The notes below the pieces were generated by a model. The model had not been told where the DNA came from, ran no database searches, and saw only the letters and a program-made list of their open reading frames with translations. Source: Marinifilum fragile JCM 15579 (GTDB lineage: Bacteria; Bacteroidota; Bacteroidia; Bacteroidales; Marinifilaceae). Taken from it: a stretch of 64,000 nucleotides of DNA. The position numbers and the translations under genes were made by a program. Location of the stretch: assembly GCF_001310955.1 (NCBI RefSeq), contig NZ_BAZX01000018.1, forward strand, positions 1 to 64,000, read 5' to 3'. The number at the start of each line of letters is the position of its first letter. The first letter of the stretch is position 1. This document shows positions 45,770-53,935 of the stretch, piece after piece.

Positions 45770-46909
45770 ATGAGAATATTGGTTGCATTAGTACTTGTTA
45801 CTACATTGTTTTCTTGTGGCGAAAAAAATCAGTTCGTATTGCATGGACACATCAAAGGAGTAAAGAACGACAAGATTGTTTTGGGAACCTATGACAGAGG
45901 TGTTGGATCTGTTCAGGGAATTGATACAGTAAATGTTGTGGATGGTAGATTTACCATTGAAAAACCCTCTTTGAAAGTTGGGACTTATATCCTGCAGTTG
46001 TTAGATGCTAAGATTAGCCTAGGCGTAATTCTTGAAAATGGAAACCTTAATTTGGAAGCAGATCGTAAAGATGACCACAGAGGGTATATTCAGAAAGTTT
46101 CATTAAAAGGAGCTCAAAACCAAGAGCTGGTCAATCAGTTTCATGACATGAAGAGTGAACTACTGAAACAGGAGAAATATGCAAACTGCAGAAATGTGGC
46201 AGAAAAACTTAAGCGTGCCAAAGATCATGATGAGTACGTGGAATTAAATGAAGAGCTTAGTCGACTTGCTCCTCATTTAGAAGAGGAGGTGAAAACCGCC
46301 CAATTGGAACTTGTTCAGAAAAACAAGGACAAGTATTTTGTGACTCAAGTATTTCCTTTTTTGAAAAGTATAGCTTCTATTGAGCAAATAAAGGAGCTTT
46401 ATGCACAACTTCCTGAGTCTTTCCAAAAGAACAGGAATGTCCTTGATATTATGGAGGATGTAAAAGCCAAAGAGAGAATACAACCTGGAAAAGTTGCTCC
46501 GGATTTTACCTTGAAAACACCTGAAGGAAAAGAGATCAGCCTTTCTGATCTGAAAGGTAAGGTAGTATTAGTTGACTTTTGGGCTTCCTGGTGTAAGCCT
46601 TGTCGTGCCTCTTTCCTTCACATGAAGGAATTGTATCAGAAATACCAAAAGAAAGGGTTTGAGATTTTAGGAGTAACCAATGACAGCAACCACAAAGCCT
46701 GGAAAAAGGCAATCAAAGATGATGAGCTTCCATGGGTAAATGTGGCGGATGAGTTTCCTGTGAATTATAGTCCTGCAAGGGTAATTAGTGAATATGGGAT
46801 GGATTATTTGCCATCAACCGTATTGATCGATAGAGAGGGAGTCATTATTGCCAAATTACTACATGGTGATGAGCTAGATAAAAAGTTGAAAGAGATTTTT
46901 GGATTTTAA
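45770..46909 (+). CDS. TlpA-like lipoprotein (DUF4369 plus thioredoxin domain, CKPC) (locus 5)
   Basis: A 379-residue lipoprotein (lipobox TTLFSC, Cys16). DUF4369 domain about 22-115 (FVLHGHIKGVKNDKIVLGTY, GRFTIEKPSLKVGTYIL), helical linker to about 238, then a TlpA-type thioredoxin domain (APDFTLKTPEGKEISLSDL). The active site is FWASWCKPC (Cys275, Cys278), with Lys in place of Gly; it should remain redox-active with a changed potential. cis-Pro turn in YLPSTVLID. The next TlpA gene begins 4 bases after its stop, so the two are translated from one message. Confidence 0.88.
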   Translation: MRILVALVLVTTLFSCGEKNQFVLHGHIKGVKNDKIVLGTYDRGVGSVQGIDTVNVVDGRFTIEKPSLKVGTYILQLLDAKISLGVILENGNLNLEADRKDDHRGYIQKVSLKGAQNQELVNQFHDMKSELLKQEKYANCRNVAEKLKRAKDHDEYVELNEELSRLAPHLEEEVKTAQLELVQKNKDKYFVTQVFPFLKSIASIEQIKELYAQLPESFQKNRNVLDIMEDVKAKERIQPGKVAPDFTLKTPEGKEISLSDLKGKVVLVDFWASWCKPCRASFLHMKELYQKYQKKGFEILGVTNDSNHKAWKKAIKDDELPWVNVADEFPVNYSPARVISEYGMDYLPSTVLIDREGVIIAKLLHGDELDKKLKEIFGF

Positions 46910-46913
46910 TTAA

Positions 46914-48115
46914 ATGACAATGAGATCAATTCTAATAATACTAATAACCTCAGTGATGATGAGCTGTGGAGCAGAAAAACATGATGGTTATGTGCTCTCA
47001 GGAGAAATAAAGGGAATAGCTGATGGGAAAATTGTTTTGAGTTATTACGACAGGGGACAAAAAAAATCTGTAACCTTCGAGACAGCCATCATTAAGAAGG
47101 GGGAATTTGAATTGAAAGGGAAAATGGACTATCCTCAGGAATTGAATGTTATGATTACCCCGGGCAATGCAAGTTTTTCACTATGGATGGAAAATGCTCA
47201 AATCACTGTGAAAGGTGATATGAAAAAAGCAAGAGCAGACCAATGGGGAGGAAAAACATTACCGGTTGAAATTGAAGGAGGGAAAATAGAGTTGGAAAGG
47301 CAGGTTTATGAAGCTTTGTTGCAGCCCATTCGAGAAGAACAGAAACCTTATGCATTGGATTATAATGAAGCAAACATGGCCTATATAAAAGGAATGAAGC
47401 GAAATTGCCCGAAGAGGAATTATTGGTGCTTAAAAGCAAAGCTCAATTGGCTTACGATGCATTAAAGCCATTTTCATCGAGAATGAATGCGGTGAATCGG
47501 AAATATATGGAGGATCATCAGAATTCATTTGTAACAGCCAACATTTTAATATGGTCAATGTCGCATATGAAACCTGAAGAAGCCCAAGCAAAATATGATT
47601 TGTTTTCTGATGAGATTAAGAATAGCATTTTGGGAAAAGAGATCAAATCAGAAATTGAAAAAAATCTATCTGGTACGCCTGGCAATATGGCTGCAGGTTT
47701 TCGCAAGCTGGATATCAATGACAAGGAGATTGGTTTGGAAGAATTCAAAGGTCAGTATGTGTTGCTTGATTTTTGGGCATCTTGGTGTGGTCCATGCCGT
47801 AAAGGAAATCCACATCTGATTTCACTGTATAATAAATATCATCGAAAAGGAGTTGAATTTATTGGTGTTGCCAGCGATGACCATAATATTCCAGCTTGGC
47901 ACAAAGCGGTTAAAAAAGATCAAATTGGAATCTGGCGTCATATTTTAAGCGGAACCAAAGAAACGGGAAATGATATTGGTGACTTGTACGCAATTCATAC
48001 CTTACCTACAAAAATTTTAATTGATCCGGAAGGTAAAATCATCGGTCGATTTGGCGCTGATGGTGATAGTGATGAAGCAATGGATAAAATGTTTCAGAAT
48101 ATATTTGGTGAGTAA
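46914..48115 (+). pseudogene. TlpA-like lipoprotein, interrupted by a one-base frameshift (locus 5)
   Basis: Two overlapping frames give one DUF4369-thioredoxin lipoprotein of about 400 residues. The first (46914-47465) has lipobox SVMMSC and a DUF4369 domain (YVLSGEIKGIADGKIVLSYY). The second (to 48115) has the linker and a thioredoxin domain with LLDFWASWCGPC and LPTKILIDPEG. They join at AAAA, 47387-47390: one more A gives IKRNEAKLPEEELLVLKSK without a break. As written, the redox domain is not made from the main start. The second frame contains an ATG-like internal start (47405), but it would lack a signal. It starts 4 bases after its paralog at 45770. Confidence 0.8.
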
Positions 48116-48145
48116 AATCGGATTTGTTTTATGATTTGGGACTGA

Positions 48146-48176
48146 ATGCTGGCAGTGAAAACTGCTGGCATTTTTT
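48146..48176 (+). terminator. Intrinsic terminator after the TlpA pair
   Basis: ATGCTGGCAGT (48146-48156) pairs with ACTGCTGGCAT (48161-48171), two wobbles, GAAA loop, then six T. Confidence 0.8.
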
Positions 48177-48321
48177 ATGCCGTTGATTAAACGATTCTGA
48201 TTACAGAACGTTAATTAAGGTTAAAAATTCAATCCTCCATTCACACGTTTTACCTTTTGGCATGTCCTAAGAGTATAAATTGAAAATTAATATTGGTAAT
48301 TACCACAAAAATTAACTCAAA

Positions 48322-49533
48322 ATGAAGAAGTTATTAGGAGTAATGCTAGCTGTATTTATGACCAGTAGCATTTTTGCTCAAGGAATTGAATTCGAGCACG
48401 GAACTTTTGCTGAAGCTTTGGCAAAAGCAAAGAAAGAAAACAAAATGGTTTTCATGGATTGTTACACAACTTGGTGTGGTCCATGTAAAATGTTGGCAAA
48501 GAATATTTTTCCTCAGAAAGAGGTAGGAGATTATTTTAATGCACATTTTGTAAATGTTAAAATGGACATGGAAAAAGGAGAAGGTATTGAACTTCAAAAG
48601 AAATATGGAGTAAAAGCATACCCAACTCTTTTGTTTATGGATGCAAATGGTAAAGTTCTGCATACCAAAGTTGGTGGATCAGATGCTGCTGGTTTAATCG
48701 AAGAGGCAAAGATTGCAGGTGATCCTTCAAGACAAATTGGAGCATTAGAGAAAAAATATGCTAAAGGCAATCGTGAACCTAAATTTGTTGCACAGTATAT
48801 AAAGGCCTTGTATTCGGCTTACAAGCAAGATGAGATGCGAGCTGTTGGGAAAGATTTTATTACAAATTGTCCGAAAGAAAAACTAGCTAATGTTGATGCC
48901 TTTACTGTAATTGGCTATTCGGAGGCATTGGAATTTGGAAGTGAAGCTTACAAATACATTATTGCAAATCACGACAAACTTATTGCTATTGAGGGAATTG
49001 GTCAGGAAGATTATGATGGTGTTGTTGGAGCTGCAGTGAACAAATATGTATCAGGTATTGCTACAACAGGAACAATTGAAGAATTAAAATCTGCAATTGA
49101 AGCAACTAAGAAAGACTTCACAACTCCTCAACAAAAAATGATGGAAGACAATTGGTATTCTACCTACTATTTGGCGCACAAAGAGTATGATACATGGTTT
49201 AACAAAAAGATCTCCTCGGCGAAGGAAAGCTTGAAAACAGACAAGAGAATGGGATCTGGTATTTTAATTAATACCACTTACCGAATTGCTATGGATCCTG
49301 CATTTGAAGGTTCTGGTCTTTATGGAAAAGCAATTACAGCAGTAGAAGATTACCTGAAAGAGGATAGTGAAATGTTAGCAGGTTACTATTGCTTGGCAAG
49401 TTTGTATAAGAAATCAAATAACAAAGAGAAAGCATTGGAAAACATCAATGCATTTATTTCTAAAAATGCAGAAAAAGGTGGTAAGAACGACAAGCGTGTA
49501 ATGGCATTAAAAGAAGAAATCGAAAAAATGTAA
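48322..49533 (+). CDS. Exported thioredoxin-domain protein with helical C-terminus (locus 5)
   Basis: A 403-residue protein with a Sec signal cleaved after IFAQ (residue 20) and no lipobox. The thioredoxin domain has MDCYTTWCGPC (Cys52, Cys55) and AYPTLLFMDANG. The rest (about 140-403) is a TPR-like helical array (NKEKALENINAFISKNAEK at the end). It is a close paralog of the 35333 product in the thioredoxin part and of the 16276 product in layout. It has its own upstream region after a terminator, and the next gene again encodes an exported DUF4369 protein. Probably a soluble periplasmic reductase for this locus. Confidence 0.9.
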   Translation: MKKLLGVMLAVFMTSSIFAQGIEFEHGTFAEALAKAKKENKMVFMDCYTTWCGPCKMLAKNIFPQKEVGDYFNAHFVNVKMDMEKGEGIELQKKYGVKAYPTLLFMDANGKVLHTKVGGSDAAGLIEEAKIAGDPSRQIGALEKKYAKGNREPKFVAQYIKALYSAYKQDEMRAVGKDFITNCPKEKLANVDAFTVIGYSEALEFGSEAYKYIIANHDKLIAIEGIGQEDYDGVVGAAVNKYVSGIATTGTIEELKSAIEATKKDFTTPQQKMMEDNWYSTYYLAHKEYDTWFNKKISSAKESLKTDKRMGSGILINTTYRIAMDPAFEGSGLYGKAITAVEDYLKEDSEMLAGYYCLASLYKKSNNKEKALENINAFISKNAEKGGKNDKRVMALKEEIEKM

Positions 49534-49573
49534 TTAGTCAATAATTTATTGATTATATTTAACAACTTAATGT

Positions 49574-49608
49574 GTGGTTTGACAATTCTTTATAGGAAGT
49601 CAAACCAC
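49574..49608 (+). terminator. Stem-loop after the thioredoxin gene
   Basis: A perfect 10-base-pair stem (GTGGTTTGAC at 49574-49583, GTCAAACCAC at 49599-49608), 15-base loop, weak T-run. Confidence 0.65.
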
Positions 49609-49744
49609 TTTACCCAATCAAAAAAACAAATTTATAAACTGATCTGATGAAACGAGCATGATTAAAATAATTATTAAATACATACAACAATGATTATTTT
49701 GATCTTGTGGCTTACATCCGACAAAAAAACGAAACTCTAAACGG

Positions 49745-51325
49745 ATGAAATTTAAATTAAACCTACTAGTTGTCCTGGCTGCTATGCTGGGTGTTTTTGC
49801 ATGTAATAACGCAAAAGAAGAAAAATCAGGAATGACTTTATCTGGAACTATTGTTGGTGTTACCGATGGTACAAAACTGGAACTTGCACATTATACTGAG
49901 GGGGGAATGCAAAAAGATACTGCCATTATCAAAGAAGGTAAGTTTGAAATCAAAGGAGATTACCCAATTCCAACCTTGTGTTACTTTGCAATTGCAGAAA
50001 CAAATAATTATGCACAAATCTATGTGGAAAATGCTCCAATTACCGTTACTGCCGATGTTAAGGATTTTGCTAACATGAAAGTTACAGGTAGTAAAGAGCA
50101 TGATACTTATGCAATTTATCAGAAGGAAAGCAACCTGATCCGTGAAAAATACAAGGATATTATGGCTCAGCTTTATAAGCCTGGTAACACTAAAGAGCAA
50201 GCTGATGAATTAATGAAGAAATTAGAGCCTCAGCAAAAAGAAATGGAAGCCTTAAATGAGAAGTTCATTAAGGAATATCCAGCCTCTGCTCATGCTGCTA
50301 GCCTTGTAGTAAGAGAACTTTCTGGTAAGAATTATAAGGAAGCTCAGAAAATGGTTGCTGCAATGGATACTCAACTTCAGAAGAATCCTACGATTGTGAG
50401 TACCCTTGCAGAAATGGCTAAAAAAAGTGAGCAAGACGTTACCATTGATGAGTTAATGGCCAATGTAAAGAATGTTTCTTACAAAGTTGATACAAAATAT
50501 GCAGGTAAGGAATTAAAAGATATTATTTACCTGGGAGCATTTAAGAATGGAAATCTATGTGCTTTAAAGAAAGATGGAACAGTTCAGGTAATTAATGCCA
50601 AGGGAGAAGTTGCTAAGGAGTTTAAAGCCAATTTAAGCGGTCAGGCTTCGGCTTTAGCTGTTGATGGAGATGATAACATTTATTTGTTATGTAGCATTCA
50701 GGAAGAAGTAGAGAAAAAAGTTAGAGGTAGAAAAATAAAAAGGATGATGCCTAAAGCAGTTGAGTGTGTAGTTCTTGATGGAAATGGAAAAGAAATGAAA
50801 AAATACATGCTTAATGATGTAATTACTGCTACTGGAGCAAGAGTTGTTGATAACAATTTGGTTGTTGCAGACTACAGAAACGCTAAATTGGCAATGTTTA
50901 ATAAGGAAACAGGAGCAGCTGGAGCTGTAATGAAAGATATGCGTCCATGTTGTGGAATTCTGGATTTTAACGTAAATGCTAAAAAAGAGATCTTGGTTGC
51001 TAATCTTGGAGCATTCCGTGTTCAAGGTTTTGATTTTACAGGAAAGAAAATTCTTTCGTTTGGACAAAGAGGAAAAACAGTGAATGATTTCCACGGTTGT
51101 TGTAATCCTGTTAGTGTAACAAGTTTATCTAATGGTGCTATCGTTACTGTAGAAAAAGATCCAACTCGTATCAAAATCTATAGCAAAGAAGGAGCAAAAC
51201 AAATTGCGGGTATCGAAGAATTGGTGAAAGGATGTTCATACATTCCAATGATCGTTGATGGTAAGGATAATCTTTATCTTGCTTCAGCTGAAAAGGGAAT
51301 TGTTAAGTGTGTATCAGTGAATTAA
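49745..51325 (+). CDS. DUF4369 lipoprotein fused to an NHL-type beta-propeller with paired cysteines
   Basis: A 526-residue lipoprotein (lipobox GVFAC, Cys20). Residues 30-115 are a DUF4369 domain like that of the neighbouring TlpA proteins (MTLSGTIVGVTDGTKLELAHY), followed by the usual helical linker. Where those proteins carry thioredoxin, this one has from about 258 a six-bladed NHL-like propeller (SALAVDGDDNIYLL, VVADYRNAKLAMFN, ILVANLGAFRVQGFDFTGK, SVTSLSNGAIVTVEKDPTR). Vicinal Cys pairs occur at DMRPCCGILDF (402-403) and FHGCCNPVS (452-453), with a single Cys497 in GCSYIP. The pairs may bind metal or take part in disulfide exchange with the nearby thioredoxins. The architecture is seen directly; the role is inference. 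Confidence 0.8.
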   Translation: MKFKLNLLVVLAAMLGVFACNNAKEEKSGMTLSGTIVGVTDGTKLELAHYTEGGMQKDTAIIKEGKFEIKGDYPIPTLCYFAIAETNNYAQIYVENAPITVTADVKDFANMKVTGSKEHDTYAIYQKESNLIREKYKDIMAQLYKPGNTKEQADELMKKLEPQQKEMEALNEKFIKEYPASAHAASLVVRELSGKNYKEAQKMVAAMDTQLQKNPTIVSTLAEMAKKSEQDVTIDELMANVKNVSYKVDTKYAGKELKDIIYLGAFKNGNLCALKKDGTVQVINAKGEVAKEFKANLSGQASALAVDGDDNIYLLCSIQEEVEKKVRGRKIKRMMPKAVECVVLDGNGKEMKKYMLNDVITATGARVVDNNLVVADYRNAKLAMFNKETGAAGAVMKDMRPCCGILDFNVNAKKEILVANLGAFRVQGFDFTGKKILSFGQRGKTVNDFHGCCNPVSVTSLSNGAIVTVEKDPTRIKIYSKEGAKQIAGIEELVKGCSYIPMIVDGKDNLYLASAEKGIVKCVSVN

Positions 51326-51351
51326 AAATTGATAAGAAAATTTAAACAGAA

Positions 51352-51385
51352 AGAGTCATTTTTTACAAATGGCTCTTTTTTTTTT
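51352..51385 (+). terminator. Intrinsic terminator of locus 5
   Basis: AGAGTCATTT (51352-51361) pairs with AAATGGCTCT (51367-51376) with one wobble, followed by ten T. Confidence 0.85.
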
Positions 51386-51455
51386 GCTTTTCTTTCACCC
51401 GATTTCCTCAATTAATTGTCTATAAGGTAGAAGTGAAAAAGAGGGAGAGATTGTC

Positions 51456-51830
51456 ATGATAAATGTAGAATACAGACCAGAAAGTGATTTATTGGATGTG
51501 GTGTTGACTGGCAAGATACAATTTGCTCAGATGAAGGAGTATTGTTTAAACCTTTTAAAGGGAATAACTACACCCAATTGTGTTAGAATTTTAGAAGATG
51601 CAAGTTCGGCGGAACTACTATATGATATTGATGATGCTGAAAGTTTGGGATCGATTATAGAATCTGAATTGGGACAACAATTAATGGTTCGGCATGCTTT
51701 GATTAGAAGAAACCCTCTTGATACAGCATTTGGAATGATTCGTGTTCAATGCAATTCTTGTGATCGTTATCAGTTAAAGGTATTTTCTACTCCTGAAAAT
51801 GGAAGACATTGGTTATTGAATGAGAATTAA
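51456..51830 (+). CDS. Small SpoIIAA/STAS-like protein
   Basis: A 124-residue cytoplasmic protein without signal or membrane segment. The alternating pattern of short strands and helices (INVEYRPESDLLDVVLTGKI, CVRILEDASSAELLYD, RHALIRRNPLDTAFGMIRVQ, YQLKVFSTPENGRHWLL) resembles the SpoIIAA-like/STAS fold of small uncharacterised Bacteroidota proteins, where the central conserved stretch is VxxxxP-DTAF. It stands alone between two terminators. The resemblance is structural guesswork; no specific function can be given. Confidence 0.7.
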   Translation: MINVEYRPESDLLDVVLTGKIQFAQMKEYCLNLLKGITTPNCVRILEDASSAELLYDIDDAESLGSIIESELGQQLMVRHALIRRNPLDTAFGMIRVQCNSCDRYQLKVFSTPENGRHWLLNEN

Positions 51831-51923
51831 AAATTGTAACTATTAACACCTATATAAAATTACTTTTTACAAAGTGAATGTTGGCAGGTATTTTTGTCAG
51901 ATTTAATGCCTGTGTCATAGTAA

Positions 51924-51959
51924 ATAGCCAAATCATTTTAATGATTTGGCTTATTTTTT
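51924..51959 (+). terminator. Intrinsic terminator after the SpoIIAA-like gene
   Basis: AGCCAAATCAT (51926-51936) and ATGATTTGGCT (51941-51951) form a perfect 11-base-pair stem with a TTTA loop, followed by a T-rich run. Apart from it and the glp promoter, the 51831-52301 gap is plain AT-rich DNA. Confidence 0.85.
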
Positions 51960-52204
51960 ATATTGATTTTGTCTGAAAATGTTTAATTTTTTTATTTAGA
52001 TGCAATCTACCTAATCTGTTTTTATTCCAATTTACTTTCTCAAAATTCGATATGATAGCAAAGTTTGGATGCGTTGTAAATGTTGACATTATAGCGGTTT
52101 TTAGTGTTTAATTTGGTAAGTGTTTTAGATATGATAATTCAATCAAAGAATACATTCTTAAGCTAAAGAATAGATAATGCAAAATATATTTTTTAAAGAC
52201 ATAC

Positions 52205-52235
52205 TTTGCAATGCTATGTATGATGTATATCTTTG
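52205..52235 (+). promoter_or_regulatory. Promoter of the glpABC operon
   Basis: TTTG at 52205-52208, a 19-base spacer and TATCTTTG at 52228-52235: a full match to the Bacteroidota -33/-7 promoter. It lies 66 bases before the glpA ATG, leaving a leader of about 60 bases. Confidence 0.7.
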
Positions 52236-52301
52236 TATTCTAAGATTTATTAAAATCTTCGTTAAGCTGAATAAAAAGATATTGAAATAAGAAGACTCAT
52301 C

Positions 52302-53927
52302 ATGAATAAGAATAGATCCAAGGAATATGATGTAATAATCATCGGAGGGGGAGCAACAGGTGCAGGGACAGCGCGGGATTGTGCGATGAGAGGATTAAGT
52401 GTATTGCTAGTAGAACGTCATGATTTTGCAACTGGTGCAACAGGAAGAAATCATGGTTTATTACATAGTGGAGCCAGATATGCAGTAACCGATCATGAAT
52501 CGGCTGCTGAGTGCATTGAGGAAAACATGATTCTCCGAAAAATTGCAAACCATTGCATCGAAGAGAACAATGGACTATTTCTTACTCTACCAGAAGATGA
52601 CATTGCATTTCAATCTCAATTTGTAGATGCTTGTACAAGTGCTGGGATTTCAACGGAAATTATTGATCCCAAATTAGCACTTCGCATGGAACCATCGGCA
52701 AATCCGAACTTAATTGGAGCTGTAAAAGTACCTGATGGGTCTGTTGATCCTTTTCGTTTGACCATGTCAAATGCATTGGATGCCAAACTGCATGGTGCAG
52801 ATATTTTAACTCAACATGAAGTTATTGATATACTTAAAGATCAAGATCGTGTAAATGGTGTAGAATTATTCGATCATGCGAAAAAGGAGAAAGTAAAATA
52901 TTACGGGAAAATTGTTTGCAATGCAGCTGGTATATGGGGACATAATATTGCCAAGTTTGCAGGAGTAAACATCAATATGTTTCCTGCAAAAGGTTCTCTT
53001 CTGATTTTTGGTCATCGTGTAAACAAAATGGTTTTGAACAGGTGTAGAAAACCTGCCAATGCAGATATACTTGTTCCTGGAGATACCATTTGTTTGATTG
53101 GAACTACTTCGGAGCGAATTCCAATTGAAGAGATAGACAATATGTATGTTTCAAAGGATGATGTGGATGTGCTGATAAGAGAAGGAGTAAAGCTTTCACC
53201 ATCCTTGGCAACGACTCGTATTCTTCGTGCTTATGCAGGAGTTCGCCCATTGGTGGCAGCCGATAATGATCCAAGTGGACGAAGCATTAGTCGTGGAATT
53301 GTATTGTTGGATCACAAGGAACGAGATGGTTTGGAAGGATTTATCACAATTACAGGTGGTAAGTTGATGACCTATCGATTGATGGCTGAAGAAGCAACAG
53401 ATTTAATCTGTAAAAAATTAGATTTCGATAAAAAATGTGAAACGGCCAACATTCCATTACCTGGATCTGAAAAAAGCGATGAAACCTTAAATAATGTAAG
53501 TCAGAAAGTTTATTCAGGAAGTGGTATAACTCAAAAATCAGCAAAGGATAGACATGGATCATTGGCTCATAAAATTGCAAAAGGTGATGAAAATGAAGAT
53601 TCAATGGTTTGTGAATGCGAAGGAGTTTCAATTGGTGAAGTAAAGTATGCGATTAATGAATTGCATGTAAATAACCTGATCGATTTGCGCCGTAGAACTC
53701 GTGTTGGAATGGGAACTTGTCAAGGCGAGTTGTGTGCTTGTCGTGCAGCTGGTTTGCTTTGTGAATCGATGGAAGAACCAGGAAAAGCAAAAGATGATTT
53801 GGCCAACTTTCTTCAGGAGAGATGGAAAGGAATGTCGCCAATTGCTTGGGGTGAAACGATTAATGAAATTCAATTTACATCTTGGATTTACGAAGGGATA
53901 TATGGATTGAAACCAGAAAACAATTAA
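52302..53927 (+). CDS. glpA: Anaerobic glycerol-3-phosphate dehydrogenase subunit A
   Basis: FAD-dependent subunit of GlpABC, which oxidises sn-glycerol 3-phosphate to dihydroxyacetone phosphate and passes electrons to quinone. The 541 residues start with an FAD-binding DVIIIGGGATGAGTARDCA (GxGxxG at 15-20) and the GlpA/GlpD hallmark ATGRNHGLLHSGARY. The body contains GGKLMTYRLMAEEATDLIC. The C-terminal BFD-type [2Fe-2S] motif is complete: CECEG (Cys437, Cys439) and TCQGELCAC (Cys473, Cys478). That domain distinguishes GlpA from aerobic GlpD. glpB follows 8 bases downstream. Length agrees with Escherichia coli GlpA. No glpK or glpF lies nearby, so glycerol 3-phosphate must come from elsewhere. 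Confidence 0.95.
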   Translation: MNKNRSKEYDVIIIGGGATGAGTARDCAMRGLSVLLVERHDFATGATGRNHGLLHSGARYAVTDHESAAECIEENMILRKIANHCIEENNGLFLTLPEDDIAFQSQFVDACTSAGISTEIIDPKLALRMEPSANPNLIGAVKVPDGSVDPFRLTMSNALDAKLHGADILTQHEVIDILKDQDRVNGVELFDHAKKEKVKYYGKIVCNAAGIWGHNIAKFAGVNINMFPAKGSLLIFGHRVNKMVLNRCRKPANADILVPGDTICLIGTTSERIPIEEIDNMYVSKDDVDVLIREGVKLSPSLATTRILRAYAGVRPLVAADNDPSGRSISRGIVLLDHKERDGLEGFITITGGKLMTYRLMAEEATDLICKKLDFDKKCETANIPLPGSEKSDETLNNVSQKVYSGSGITQKSAKDRHGSLAHKIAKGDENEDSMVCECEGVSIGEVKYAINELHVNNLIDLRRRTRVGMGTCQGELCACRAAGLLCESMEEPGKAKDDLANFLQERWKGMSPIAWGETINEIQFTSWIYEGIYGLKPENN

Positions 53928-53935
53928 GCAAGAGT

